64,000 nt of DNA from Burkholderiales bacterium (lineage in GTDB: Bacteria > Pseudomonadota > Gammaproteobacteria > Burkholderiales > Burkholderiaceae_F): NCBI GenBank assembly GCA_020248865.1, contig JADCGS010000024.1:1-64000 (forward strand). Direction: 5' to 3'. Below, piece after piece: positions 44,195 through 53,829 of this stretch. The notes beneath the pieces are model-generated. The model was not told the DNA's origin, made no database searches, and worked only from the letters and a program-made list of their open reading frames with translations. Every line of letters starts with the position of its first letter. Positions within the stretch are counted from its first letter, which is position 1. The position numbers and the translations under genes are program-made.

Positions 44195-45727
44195 ATGAAC
44201 CTCGCCCATCTGCTCCTGCGCACCGCCGCGCGCCAGCCGCATCAGGCCGCCGTAGTGGAGCCTGGGCGCTGCCATCTGAGCTACGCGCAACTGGCGCAGC
44301 GCACGCTGGCGCTGGCCGGCGCGCTGCGGCGCCGGCTCGGGCTGGCCCCGGGCCAGAGCGTGGCACTGGTCCTGCAGAACAACGCGGCCTATGTAGAGCT
44401 GCTGTTTGCCTGCTGGGCCGCGCAACTGGCGGCCATTCCGGTCAACGTGAAACTGCACCCCCGCGAGGTGGCCTGGATTCTGGACGACGCGCAGGCCGCG
44501 GTCGTGTTCATGACGGCGGAGGTCGACAGCGGCGCCATCGCGGCGGCGCGCGCGAGCGGTCGCAGCACCTTCATCGACGTCGACGGCACCGACTACGCGG
44601 CGCTGCTGCAGCACGTACCGATCCCGGCGCCGCCGCCGGCCGCGCCGGCCGACCTCGCCTGGCTGTTCTACACCAGCGGCACCACCGGCCGGCCCAAGGG
44701 CGTGATGCTCAGCCACCGCAACCTGGTTGCCATGGCGCTCAACTACCTGGCCAACGTGGACGCCGCGCGCCCCGGCGAGCACCTGCTGCACGCCGCGCCC
44801 ATGTCGCACGGCTCGGGCCTGTACATCGTGCCCAACGTCGCCGCCGGCGCAACGCAGCTCGTGCCGGCCAGCCGCGGCTTCGACGAGGCCGAGATCGACG
44901 CGCTGCTGGCAGACACCACCGGCGTGAAGTTGTTTGCCGCGCCCACCATGGTGATGCGGCTGGTGGAGCGGCTGCGCGGCGACGCGCGGGGACTGAAGCA
45001 GATCGTCTACGGCGGAGGTCCGATGTACGTGGCCGACTGCCGCCGCGCGCTGGCCCGCCTGGGGCCGCGGCTGGTGCAGATCTACGGCCAGGGCGAGAGC
45101 CCCATGACCATCACCGTGCTGCGTGCCGAGGAGCATCTGGGCGAAGAGCCGGAGTGCTCGCGGCGCCTGGGCTCGGTGGGCCGCGCGCAGACCGGCGTGC
45201 AGGTGGCCGTGGTGGACGAGGCCAGCCGGCCGCTGCCTGCGGACGCCACCGGCGAGGTGGCGGTGCGCGGCGACCCCGTCATGCTCGGCTACCTGAACAA
45301 CCCGGCGGCCACCGCCAGCGCGATCGTCGACGGCTGGCTGCGCACCGGCGACCTCGGCCGGCTCGATGCACAGGGCTATCTCACGCTGGTGGACCGCAGC
45401 AAGGACCTCATCATCTCCGGCGGCAGCAACATCTACCCGCGCGAGGTGGAAGAAGCGCTGCTGCAGCACCCGATGGTGCGGGAGGTGGCGGTGGTGGGCG
45501 AGCGCGACGCCGCGTGGGGCGAGAGCGTGGTGGCGGTGGTGGTGCTGCAGCCCGGCGCGGCGCCGGAGGCGGCCGCGGCCAGAGCGGCGCTCGATGCGCA
45601 CTGCCTGGCGACGATCGCGCGCTTCAAGCGGCCCAAACGCTATGTGTTCGTGGACAGCCTGCCCAAGAACGCCACCGGCAAGGTGCTCAAGCGGGAGCTG
45701 CGGGAGCGGCTGGGCAGCGGACGCTGA
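44195..45727 (+). CDS. Acyl-CoA synthetase (AMP-forming)
   Basis: 510 aa ANL-superfamily adenylating enzyme. P-loop-like A3 motif LFYTSGTTGRPKGVMLSHRNL, A5-like IYGQGESPMT, A7-like GWLRTGDLGRLDAQGYLTLVDR, A8 SKDLIISGGSNIYPREVE and the terminal catalytic Lys in NATGKVLKREL. It activates a fatty or aryl carboxylic acid through acyl-AMP to its CoA thioester; the acyl group cannot be read from sequence. A single-gene unit, convergent with dnaQ across a MITE-like repeat. Confidence 0.9.
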   Translation: MNLAHLLLRTAARQPHQAAVVEPGRCHLSYAQLAQRTLALAGALRRRLGLAPGQSVALVLQNNAAYVELLFACWAAQLAAIPVNVKLHPREVAWILDDAQAAVVFMTAEVDSGAIAAARASGRSTFIDVDGTDYAALLQHVPIPAPPPAAPADLAWLFYTSGTTGRPKGVMLSHRNLVAMALNYLANVDAARPGEHLLHAAPMSHGSGLYIVPNVAAGATQLVPASRGFDEAEIDALLADTTGVKLFAAPTMVMRLVERLRGDARGLKQIVYGGGPMYVADCRRALARLGPRLVQIYGQGESPMTITVLRAEEHLGEEPECSRRLGSVGRAQTGVQVAVVDEASRPLPADATGEVAVRGDPVMLGYLNNPAATASAIVDGWLRTGDLGRLDAQGYLTLVDRSKDLIISGGSNIYPREVEEALLQHPMVREVAVVGERDAAWGESVVAVVVLQPGAAPEAAAARAALDAHCLATIARFKRPKRYVFVDSLPKNATGKVLKRELRERLGSGR

Positions 45728-45738
45728 TCGGACACCAG

Positions 45739-45980
45739 CCCGGATGTTTCACCAGGTCGCCCCCGTGCTTTCACGATCGGCCTCTGCAAGCCGCGGCGGC
45801 AGCCTGCACTCGGCCCGAGCCACTTTGGACGGCCGGGGCTAAGCGGGTTTGCGCGGCGGTCGCGCGGCCATCTCGCTCAAGCGTTCGCCGATGCCTACGG
45901 GCATCGGCTGCGCCCCTCTCGCGCAATCTGGCTCGCACGCGCATCCGCGCAAATCCCGCGTCCCTGATGAAACATCCGGG
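45739..45980. mobile_element. MITE-like element filling the gap between convergent genes
   Basis: Terminal inverted repeats of 18 bp with one mismatch: CCCGGATGTTTCACCAGG (45739-45756) and its inverse at 45963-45980. Inside is a perfect 9-bp hairpin GCCGATGCC-tacg-GGCATCGGC (45887-45908). Length is 242 bp, with no ORF of note. It starts 12 bp after the acyl-CoA synthetase stop and ends 1 bp before the dnaQ stop. The ends resemble those of IS1380-type elements by memory only; no target duplication is obvious. Confidence 0.7.
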
Positions 45981-45981
45981 G

Positions 45982-46695
45982 CTAGCCGGCGGCCACCACC
46001 GCCAGGGCGGCCGCCCGGAACACCACCACGCCCTTGCTCTCCTTGGCAATGCCGTCGAGCAGCGCCTCGTGCGCGGCCAGCTCGGCGGGCGTGGCGGCCA
46101 GCACGATGAGGCCGGCGGCATCGATCGGGCCGCTGTCCTCCGCCCCGCCGGCAGGCGCCAGATCGATGACCAGGGTGTCCTGGCCGCGCGTCATGGCCAG
46201 GTACACGTCGGCCAGCAGGCCGGCGTCGAGCAGCGCGCCGTGCAGCGTGCGGTGCGCGTTGCCGACCGCATAGCGCTCGCACAGCGCATCGAGCGAGTTG
46301 CGCTTGCCCGGGTGCAGTTCGCGCGCCAGCGTCAGCGAGTCGGTGATCCGGGCGCAGTGGCTGGCAAAGGGCGGCTTGCCCAGCCGCGCCAGCTCGGCGT
46401 CGAGGAACTCGAGGTCGAAGGGCGCGTTGTGGATGATGACCTCGGCATCGGCCACGAAGGCCAGCAGGTCGTCGGCCACCCCGGCAAACCGGGGCTTGTC
46501 GCGCAGGAACTCCTCGGTCAGGCCATGCACCTGCAGCGCGCCCTCGTCGCTGGCGCGCTCCGGGTTGATGTAGTGGTGCAGGCGCCGCTCGGTCAGCCGG
46601 CGGCCGACGATCTCCAGGCAGCCGATCTCGATGATCCGGTGGCCCTCGCGCGCCTCCAGGCCCGTGGTCTCGGTGTCGAGGATGACCTGGCGCAT
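45982..46695 (-). CDS. dnaQ: DNA polymerase III epsilon (proofreading) subunit
   Basis: 237 aa DEDDh exonuclease. ExoI LDTETTGLE (Asp7, Glu9), ExoII NAPFDLEFLD, ExoIII HRTLHGALLDAGLLADVY with the catalytic His. C-terminal tail shorter and Ala-rich. In many betaproteobacteria it sits next to rnhA; here the RND pair separates them. It begins 21 nt after the RND stop and may be co-transcribed. Confidence 0.92.
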   Translation of the reverse strand: MRQVILDTETTGLEAREGHRIIEIGCLEIVGRRLTERRLHHYINPERASDEGALQVHGLTEEFLRDKPRFAGVADDLLAFVADAEVIIHNAPFDLEFLDAELARLGKPPFASHCARITDSLTLARELHPGKRNSLDALCERYAVGNAHRTLHGALLDAGLLADVYLAMTRGQDTLVIDLAPAGGAEDSGPIDAAGLIVLAATPAELAAHEALLDGIAKESKGVVVFRAAALAVVAAG

Positions 46696-46716
46696 GGCCG
46701 TACCGCCGTCGGCCGC

Positions 46717-49700
46717 CTACTCGGCCGCCGACGGCGCGGCCGGCTGCTCGATCTGGCCGGCGCGCACGTGCACGCCGCGGTCGAGCCACTGCCGCATGAG
46801 GGTGTAGACGACCGGCACCACGTACAGCGTGAGCACGGTGCCCAGCGTCAGGCCGCCGACGATCACCCAGCCGATCTGCTGGCGGCTCTCGGCACCGGCG
46901 CCGGCGGCCAGTGCCAGCGGCACGGCGCCCAGCACCATGGCGCCGGTGGTCATCAAGATGGGCCGCAGGCGCAGCACGCTGGCGTGCTTGACCGCCGCAA
47001 ACAGTTCCTCGCCGCGCTCGCGCAACTGGTTTGAGAACTCCACGATCAGGATGCCGTGCTTGGTGATGAGGCCCACCAGCGTCACCAGTCCGATCTGGCT
47101 GTAGATGTTCATGGTGCCCCCGGCCCACCAGAGCGCCAGCAGCGCGCCGGTCATCGACAGCGGCACCGACAGCATGATCACGAACGGGTCGGCAAAGCTC
47201 TCGAACTGCGCGGCGAGCACCAGGTAGATGAAGACCAGCGCCAGCACGAACACCAGGTAGATGCTGCCGCGGGCGTCGCGGAACTCGCGGCTCTGGCCGT
47301 TCAGGTCGGTCAGCGTGCCCTGCGGCAGCACGCGCCGGGCGGTCTCGTCCATGGTCTGCAGCGCCTGGCCGAGCGTATAGCCGGGCGCCACCTGGCCGCT
47401 GATGGTCACGGCGCGCAGCCGCTGGAAGTGGTTGAGGCTCTGCGGCGCCACGCCCTCCTTGACGTCGACCACGTTGGACAGCTGCACCATGCTGCCGTCG
47501 CGCGCGCGCACGTAGATGTCGCTGATGTCGTTGGGCGTGCTGCGGTCGCGCGGGGCCACCTGCACCATGACGTCGTACTGCTCGCCCTCGTTCTTGAAGC
47601 GCGTGACCTGGCGGCCGCCCAGCATGGTCTGCAGCGTGAGGCCCACGTTCTGCACCGACACGCCCACGTCGGCCAGCTTGTCGCGGTTGACTTCCACCCG
47701 CAGCTCGGGCGTGTTCAGGCGCAGGTCGGTCTGCAGGTTCTGCACGCCGGGGTACTTGGCCATCTCGCCGATGAACTGGTTGACCAGACGGTCGAGCTCG
47801 GCGTACGGGATCTGCGCCATGATCACGTATTCGATCGGCAGCGAGCGGAACGACTGCCCGAGCGAGGGCGGACTGACCGCGAAGGCGATCACGCCGGGCA
47901 ACTGGGCGAAGCGCTGGTTCAGCTCGCGCGCGATGTCCTGCTGCTTGCGGCTGCGCTCCTCCCAGGGTTTGAGGCGCAGGATGGCGTTGCCGTCGGTCAC
48001 GGTCGGGAACCCCGCCACCGCGTTGTAGGCCGAGCGCTCCTGGATCGTCTCGTACATGGTCTCGATCGAGCGCAGCGCCTCGCTGGTGTACTGGACGGTG
48101 GCTCCCTGGGGCGCCTGCACCCGGCCAAACACCACCGAGCGGTCCTCGATCGGCGCCAGCTCGGAGCGGAGCAGCGTGAACAGCCACACGCCGGCAGCCA
48201 CCACCACCAACCAGCCGAGCAGCACGGTCCAGCGCCGCTCGAGCACCCAGGCGAGCGAGCGCGCATAACCGTTGGTCAGGCCATTGAGGAAGCGGTCAAT
48301 CGCCCGGTACACCGCCCCGTGCTTTTCCTCGTGCCTGAGCAGCTTGCTGCACATCATCGGCGACAGCGTCAGCGCCACGAAGCCCGATACCAGCACCGCG
48401 CCGGCCAGCGCCAGCGCAAACTCGACGAACAGGCGCCCGGTGCGGCCGGTGGAGAAAGCCAGCGGCGCGAATACCGCCACCAGCGTCAGCGTCATGGCGA
48501 TCACCGCGAAGCCGATCTCCTTGGTGCCCTTGATGGCCGCCTGCACGCGGTCCATGCCTTCCTCGATGTTGCGGTAGATGTTCTCCAGCACGACGATGGC
48601 GTCATCGACCACCAGGCCGATGGCCAGCACCATCGCCAGCAGGGTCAGCGTGTTGATGGTGAAACCGAACGCGTACATCAGCGCGAAGGCGCCGACCAGC
48701 GACACCGGGATGGTCACCAGCGGGATCAGCGTGGCGCGCAGGTTGCGCAGGAAGAAGAAGATCACCAGCACCACCAGGATCACCGCTTCGCCGATGGTGC
48801 GAAACACGTTGTCGATCGAGCGCTGGATGAACACCGAGCTGTCGTACGAGACGGTCAGGCGCATGCCCGTGGGCAGGGTCTCGTTGATCTTGTCGACCTC
48901 GGACCACACCGCCTGCGACAGCTCGAGCGGGTTGCCGGTGGCCTGCTTGATCACGCCCATGTTGATCGCCGGCTCGCCGTTGAAGCGGGCGATCACGCGC
49001 TCGTCGCGCGCGCCCTGGCGCACGCTGGCCACGTCGCGCAGCCGCACCGGGTAGCCGCTGACGTTGGCCACGATGATGTTCTCGAACTCGCGCACCGTCT
49101 GCAGGTCGGTGGCCGCGACGATGTTGAACTCGCGCTGGCGCGACTCGATGCGCCCGGACGGCAGCTCGACGTTCTGCCGCCGCACCGCCTCCTCGACGTC
49201 CTGCACCGTCAGCCGGTAGCCGGCCAGGCGGTCGCGGTCCACCTCCACGCGCATGCTGACGCGCCGCTCGCCGAAGATGCGCACGTCGGCCGCGCCGGGC
49301 AGCACCGACAGCCGCGGCCGCACGTAGCGGTTCAGGTAGTCGGACACCTCCATGGCGCTGCGCCCGCCAGTGGTGACCGACATCCAGATGATCGGGAACG
49401 AGTCGGCCTCGACCTTGGCGATCACCGGCTCGTCGACGTTATCAGGCAGGCGGGCGCGCACGCGCGCCACCTTGTCGCGCACGTCGGCCGCCGCCGAGTC
49501 CGGGTCGCGCGTGATGCGGAAGCGCACGTCGATGTCCGAGCGCTCCGAGCGCGAGCGCGAGGTCATCAGCTCCACGCCCTCGATGCCGGCCAGCGAGTCC
49601 TCCAGCACCTTGGTGATCTGCGACTCGATCACCTCGGCCGACGCGCCCGGGTAGGTGGTGGAGACGCTGACGATCGGCTCGTCGATCTTCGGGTACTCGC

Positions 49701-49803
49701 GCACCCCGAGGCGCTCGTAGGACACGACGCCGATCACCACGACCAGCAGCGACAGCACGGTGGCCAGCACGGGCCGGCGGATGCACAGTTCGAACAGGCT
49801 CAT
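46717..49803 (-). CDS. RND efflux pump inner-membrane transporter (HAE1 type)
   Basis: 1028 aa, standard AcrB/MexB size. Twelve membrane helices with two large periplasmic loops; the proton-relay segment GLVVDDAIVVLENIYRN in helix 4 carries the essential Asp-Asp pair, placing it in the hydrophobe/amphiphile efflux family rather than the heavy-metal (CzcA) one. It starts 53 nt downstream of the membrane fusion gene. No TolC-like outer-membrane partner and no regulator are seen nearby. Substrates unknown. Confidence 0.93.
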   Translation of the reverse strand: MSLFELCIRRPVLATVLSLLVVVIGVVSYERLGVREYPKIDEPIVSVSTTYPGASAEVIESQITKVLEDSLAGIEGVELMTSRSRSERSDIDVRFRITRDPDSAAADVRDKVARVRARLPDNVDEPVIAKVEADSFPIIWMSVTTGGRSAMEVSDYLNRYVRPRLSVLPGAADVRIFGERRVSMRVEVDRDRLAGYRLTVQDVEEAVRRQNVELPSGRIESRQREFNIVAATDLQTVREFENIIVANVSGYPVRLRDVASVRQGARDERVIARFNGEPAINMGVIKQATGNPLELSQAVWSEVDKINETLPTGMRLTVSYDSSVFIQRSIDNVFRTIGEAVILVVLVIFFFLRNLRATLIPLVTIPVSLVGAFALMYAFGFTINTLTLLAMVLAIGLVVDDAIVVLENIYRNIEEGMDRVQAAIKGTKEIGFAVIAMTLTLVAVFAPLAFSTGRTGRLFVEFALALAGAVLVSGFVALTLSPMMCSKLLRHEEKHGAVYRAIDRFLNGLTNGYARSLAWVLERRWTVLLGWLVVVAAGVWLFTLLRSELAPIEDRSVVFGRVQAPQGATVQYTSEALRSIETMYETIQERSAYNAVAGFPTVTDGNAILRLKPWEERSRKQQDIARELNQRFAQLPGVIAFAVSPPSLGQSFRSLPIEYVIMAQIPYAELDRLVNQFIGEMAKYPGVQNLQTDLRLNTPELRVEVNRDKLADVGVSVQNVGLTLQTMLGGRQVTRFKNEGEQYDVMVQVAPRDRSTPNDISDIYVRARDGSMVQLSNVVDVKEGVAPQSLNHFQRLRAVTISGQVAPGYTLGQALQTMDETARRVLPQGTLTDLNGQSREFRDARGSIYLVFVLALVFIYLVLAAQFESFADPFVIMLSVPLSMTGALLALWWAGGTMNIYSQIGLVTLVGLITKHGILIVEFSNQLRERGEELFAAVKHASVLRLRPILMTTGAMVLGAVPLALAAGAGAESRQQIGWVIVGGLTLGTVLTLYVVPVVYTLMRQWLDRGVHVRAGQIEQPAAPSAAE

Positions 49804-49856
49804 GGTCGGTGTCCGTGGTCGTGGTCGGCGCGCCGTACCCGCGTGGCGGTGCCCGC

Positions 49857-51140
49857 CTACTTGGCCGCCGCCGCGCCGCCCGGGCCGTCGGCCTTGCGGG
49901 GGGCCGTCTTGCCGTCGGCCGGCGGCGCCCCCGCGGCACCTGCCCCGCCCGCAGCGCCGTTGCCGCGCGGCGCATCGCCGAGCACCCTTACCGGCTGGCC
50001 GTCGCGCTGCACACGCATGCCGGCCACGATGATGCGGTCGCCGGCCTGCACGTTGTCGAGCAGTTCGACCTGGCCGTCGCGCCGCACGCCCAGCCGCACC
50101 GGCACCCGCTGCGCCCTGCCATCGGCCGCCACGCGGAAAACGAAGAAGCGGTCGCCCTGCGGGACGATGGCCTCCTCCGGCACCATGAAGGCCTCGGGGC
50201 GGTCACCGACGACTACGCGCACGCGCGCGAACATGCCCGGCCGCAGGCGGCCGTCGGAGTTGCCGAGCGAGGCGCGCAGCTCCAGCGAGCGGCCGTTGGC
50301 GTCGATCCGCGGATTGATCGCCTCAATGCTGCCGCGGTAGGTGGTGCCCGGCAGCGCGTCGGCCGCCACCTCCACCGGCAGGCCAACCTTCATTTGCGTG
50401 AAGAAGCGCTCGGGCACGCGGAAGTCGACCTTCAGGGTCCGGATGTCCTCGATGTTGACGATGTCGGTGCCGTCGCGCAGCACGTCGCCGACATTGACCG
50501 CGCGGATGCCCACCACGCCGTCGAACGGGGCCAGCACCCGCATTTTGGACAGCCGCGCCTGCGCCAGTTGCAGCCGCGCCTGCAGGACCGCCACGTTGCT
50601 CTCGGCCTGGTCCTGCGCGCTGCTGCTGACGAAGTTCCTGGCGGCCAGGTCCTCGGTACGCTTGAGGCTGCTTTGCGCCAGCGCCAGTTCGGCCTTGGCC
50701 TGGGCGACCTCGGCCTCATTGAACGAAGCGTCCAGGCCGATCAGCAGTTGCCCCCGCTTGACCGCCTGCCCGTCGCGAAAGCCGATGGTCTCCACGCGAC
50801 CGGTGACCTCGGTACGCAGCATCACGCTCTGGTTGGCGCGCAGCGTGCCCACCGCGCCCAGGTCTTCCTGCACGCGGCTGGCCTTGAGGGTCACCACCTC
50901 GACCGGCGCCGGCGGCGGGCCCTTGCCCGCGGCCTTGGCGTCGGCCTTGGCGTCGCCCTTGCCGTCGGTACCCTTGGGGGCGGCCTTCGCATCGGCCGAC
51001 TTCGCATCGGCCGCCTTGGTTTGCGCCGACTTCGGCTCGCCCGCGCCGATATCGGCGCCGCGGTTGTTGACGATGTAGGCGACGACGCCGGCGATCAGCA
51101 GGCCGCCGACCGCCACGAGGGTCACAGTACGCTTTTGCAT
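49857..51140 (-). CDS. RND membrane fusion (periplasmic adaptor) protein
   Basis: 427 aa from the ATG at 51140 (MQKRTVTLVAVGGLLIAGVVAYIV), with one N-terminal membrane anchor. A low-complexity Ala/Lys/Asp spacer (about 33-72, repeats such as ADAKSADAKAAPKG) is followed by lipoyl/alpha-hairpin/beta-barrel parts: LRTEVTGRVETIGFRDGQAVKRGQLL, then QARLSKMRVLAPFDGVVG. The C-terminus is again Gly/Ala/Pro-rich. It links the RND transporter to an outer-membrane channel. The ATG at 51197 would add a non-conserved leader. Confidence 0.9.
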   Translation of the reverse strand: MQKRTVTLVAVGGLLIAGVVAYIVNNRGADIGAGEPKSAQTKAADAKSADAKAAPKGTDGKGDAKADAKAAGKGPPPAPVEVVTLKASRVQEDLGAVGTLRANQSVMLRTEVTGRVETIGFRDGQAVKRGQLLIGLDASFNEAEVAQAKAELALAQSSLKRTEDLAARNFVSSSAQDQAESNVAVLQARLQLAQARLSKMRVLAPFDGVVGIRAVNVGDVLRDGTDIVNIEDIRTLKVDFRVPERFFTQMKVGLPVEVAADALPGTTYRGSIEAINPRIDANGRSLELRASLGNSDGRLRPGMFARVRVVVGDRPEAFMVPEEAIVPQGDRFFVFRVAADGRAQRVPVRLGVRRDGQVELLDNVQAGDRIIVAGMRVQRDGQPVRVLGDAPRGNGAAGGAGAAGAPPADGKTAPRKADGPGGAAAAK

Positions 51141-51246
51141 TCGAAATGAGCCAGGGCGACGCGTGCGCGGCCGTTGCGGCCCGCCCGAGCGCGGCAAGTG
51201 CGCGACTGTAGCACCGGGGGCCTGCGGCCGCGGCCGCGCCTGCGGC

Positions 51247-51750
51247 TCAGCGCCCGATCTTCTCGATGCCGCGGTTGGCGAGCTGGTCGGCGCGCTCGTT
51301 GCCTTCGATGCCCGCGTGGCCCTTGACCCAGCGCCAGTGGATCTCGTGCGCCTGCCGCAACTGTTCCAGCCGCTGCCACAGGTCGACGTTCTTCACCGGC
51401 TTGTTGTCGGCGGTGCGCCAGTTGCGCCGCTGCCAGTTGGGCAGCCACTGCGTGATGCCCAGGTGCACGTACTGCGAGTCCGTGTGCAGGACCACGCGAC
51501 AGCGACGCTTCAGCGAGGCCAGCGCCTCGATCACCGCGGTCAGCTCCATGCGGTTGTTGGTGGTGGCCGGCTCGCCGCCGAACAGTTCCTTCTCGTGGCC
51601 GCCGGCCTTCAGCCAGGCGCCCCAGCCGCCGGGGCCGGGGTTGCCCTTGCAGGCGCCGTCGGTCCAGACCTCCACTTCGGTCAGGGTGTCCTCGTCGGCG
51701 GCCGCCGCGCCGCCGGCCGCCGTGAGCCGGATGCTGCGCGCATGCCTCAC
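51247..51750 (-). CDS. rnhA: Ribonuclease HI
   Basis: 167 aa from a GTG at 51750 that overlaps the methyltransferase stop (GTGA). DEDD catalytic residues: [34 protein letters not shown] and GNERADQLA. It removes RNA from RNA-DNA hybrids. The N-terminal roughly 23 residues ([13 protein letters not shown]...) precede the usual start, so a downstream start cannot be excluded, but no ATG is available. The adaptor gene begins 106 nt downstream. Confidence 0.88.
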   Translation of the reverse strand: MRHARSIRLTAAGGAAAADEDTLTEVEVWTDGACKGNPGPGGWGAWLKAGGHEKELFGGEPATTNNRMELTAVIEALASLKRRCRVVLHTDSQYVHLGITQWLPNWQRRNWRTADNKPVKNVDLWQRLEQLRQAHEIHWRWVKGHAGIEGNERADQLANRGIEKIGR

Positions 51751-52715
51751 ACCGGACCTCCGCGGCGCGCGCGCGGCCGTGACGACAGGGCGCCGCCGGC
51801 GAGCCGGCTGCCCGGCTCGTCGTTGGCGCTGGCCGCAGCGCCGCGCACGCGCGCCGAGACGGCCTCGCCGTCGGGAACGACCTCGGGTGCGAAGCGCGGC
51901 GCGGGCGAAAACGACGGCGAGGCCGCCGGCACCAGCACCGGCCGCAGTTCCTCGCGGCGGCGGCGCACGGAGCCCACCATGCGCATGCCGCGCACGCGCT
52001 TGACCGCCGTGACCATGTACAGCGAGCCCAGCACCGGCCACCAGCGGTCGCCGGCGCGCTCGCAGAAGTTCCAGCGGGCGAGCCACTTGTCGGTGCGCAC
52101 CGACGGCACGTAGCAGCCGAAGCGGCCGCGGTTCACCTCGAACGACAGCAGCTTGAGCCAGTCCTTGATCCGGTGCAGGCTGATGAACTGCGCCTCGCGC
52201 GGCAGATAGGAGGCAGCACCCAGGCGCGTGAGCGCCTGCCGCAGGCCCCACAGGCTGGCCGGGTTAAAGCCGGTGATCACGACATGGCCCTCGGGCACCA
52301 GGACGCGGTCGACCTCGCGCAGCACCTGGTGCGGCTCGCCGGCAAACTCGAGGATGTGCGGCATCACCACCAGGTCGATCGACTGGGTGGCGAACGGCAG
52401 CTCCTCGTAGCGGTTGACTACGGCCAGCCGGCACGGGTGTCCGGCGCCCGGCTCCGGCGCCAGGCCGCGGTCGGCCGCGCGGATGCGCAGCGGCATGCGG
52501 TTTTCGCGCAGCGCGTCGAGCTCCGGCAGGCCGAGCTGCAGCGCGTGGTAGCCGAAGATGTCGGAGACTGCCGCGTCCAGGTGCTGTTGCTCCCATTGCA
52601 GCATGTAGCGCCCCGGCGGCGAGCGCAGGAAGTCCGACCACAGCACGGCCGGCCCGCCCGCCCCGTCGAGGTCGGGCGGCAGTCCGTGGCCGGGGAACAG
52701 CGGGTCGGTGTCCAT
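51747..52715 (-). CDS. Class I SAM-dependent methyltransferase
   Basis: 322 aa. [40 protein letters not shown] is the motif post-I to post-II region of UbiE/BioC-like methyltransferases; the N-terminal SAM loop is less obvious. The C-terminal 80 residues are Arg/Pro/Ala-rich and poorly structured. The gene order gloB-(divergent) methyltransferase-rnhA is a recurrent betaproteobacterial arrangement. Substrate unknown. Coupled to rnhA by GTGA. Confidence 0.8.
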   Translation of the reverse strand: MDTDPLFPGHGLPPDLDGAGGPAVLWSDFLRSPPGRYMLQWEQQHLDAAVSDIFGYHALQLGLPELDALRENRMPLRIRAADRGLAPEPGAGHPCRLAVVNRYEELPFATQSIDLVVMPHILEFAGEPHQVLREVDRVLVPEGHVVITGFNPASLWGLRQALTRLGAASYLPREAQFISLHRIKDWLKLLSFEVNRGRFGCYVPSVRTDKWLARWNFCERAGDRWWPVLGSLYMVTAVKRVRGMRMVGSVRRRREELRPVLVPAASPSFSPAPRFAPEVVPDGEAVSARVRGAAASANDEPGSRLAGGALSSRPRARRGGPV

Positions 52716-52850
52716 GCCGCTTAGGATTCGGGGGTCGGAATTGAGCGCCGCAGGTTACGGGTCCGGGATTCAGGATGCAGGCCCGCGCACCGCACCGCCG
52801 GGCCATTGGCGGCGCCTCCGTCCGACCCGCCCGGCTGCCCCCTCCAAACC

Positions 52851-53612
52851 ATGGACATCGTTCCCATCCCCGCCTTCGGCGACAACTACCTTTGGTTGCT
52901 GGCAAGCCAAGGCCGCGCGGCGATCGTCGATCCCGGCGACCCGGCGCCGGTGCAGCGCGAGCTGACGCGTCGCGGCCTGACGCTGGAGACAATTCTAGTC
53001 ACCCACCACCACGGCGACCATGTCGGCGGCGTTGCGACGCTGGCCGGCGCCACCGGGGCGCGCGTGTACGGGCCCCGCGGCGAGGACATTCCGGCGCGCC
53101 AGGTCGCGCTCGGCGAGCCCGCTGCGATCGAGGTGCTGGGCGTGGCGCTGCACGTGCTCGACGTGCCGGGTCACACGCGCGGGCACATCGCCTATCACGC
53201 GCCGGCGCTGCACGCGCTGTTCTGCGGCGACACCCTGTTTGCGGGCGGTTGCGGCCGCCTGTTCGAGGGTACCCCGGCGCAGATGGTCGCCTCGCTCGCC
53301 AAGCTGGCCGCCCTGCCGGGTGCCACGCGCGTGTACTGCGCCCACGAGTACACGCTGTCCAACCTGCGCTTTGCGCTGGCCGCCGAGCCCGGCAACGCCG
53401 CGCTGCGCGCACGGCAGCAGCACTGCGCGGCGCAGCGCGCGCGCGGCGAGCCGACCGTGCCGTCCACGATCGCCGAGGAACTGGCCACCAACCCGTTCAT
53501 GCGCTGCGACGAGCCGGCGCTGCGCGCGGCGGCCGAGGCGCGCCGGCCCGGCGCCGGCCGGACCCGGGTCGACACCTTCGCCGTGCTGCGGGAGTGGAAA
53601 AACGGGTTCTGA
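52851..53612 (+). CDS. gloB: Hydroxyacylglutathione hydrolase (glyoxalase II)
   Basis: 253 aa, family size. Starts MDIVPIPAFGDNYLWLL, has the dinuclear metal motif THHHGDHVGG (51-60), HTRGHIAYH and CGDTLFAGGCGRLFEG, and the C-terminal helical domain with substrate-binding residues (AHEYTLSNLRFA). It hydrolyses S-D-lactoylglutathione to D-lactate and glutathione, the second step of methylglyoxal detoxification. The start at 52851 matches the family; a longer frame begins at 52806. Confidence 0.94.
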   Translation: MDIVPIPAFGDNYLWLLASQGRAAIVDPGDPAPVQRELTRRGLTLETILVTHHHGDHVGGVATLAGATGARVYGPRGEDIPARQVALGEPAAIEVLGVALHVLDVPGHTRGHIAYHAPALHALFCGDTLFAGGCGRLFEGTPAQMVASLAKLAALPGATRVYCAHEYTLSNLRFALAAEPGNAALRARQQHCAAQRARGEPTVPSTIAEELATNPFMRCDEPALRAAAEARRPGAGRTRVDTFAVLREWKNGF

Positions 53613-53622
53613 AGGCCGGCGC

Positions 53623-53725
53623 AGCGCACCGATCCAGCGCACCGATCCAGCGCGCCGATCCGGTACGGCGGTCCAGCGCACCCATCCAGCCGACCGATTC
53701 AGCGGACCGATCCCGCGGGCCGACC
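53623..53725. repeat. Degenerate short repeats between gloB and mltD
   Basis: Imperfect copies of a unit of about 12-13 bp built on GC(A/G)CCGATCCAG recur through the gap (CGCACCGATCCAG, CGCACCGATCCAG, CGCGCCGATCCGG, CGACCGATTCAG, GGACCGATCCCG). No ORF or hairpin with a T tract. Possibly slippage-generated. Confidence 0.7.
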
Positions 53726-53829
53726 GGCTGCCGTGACCCGGGCGGCTGCCGGGCACGCCTTGCCTATACTCGGCGCCTTCCCGAACGAAGCCGGGTCGCG
53801 CCCCGCCGCGCGCCCCGAAGCCGCCGCTG

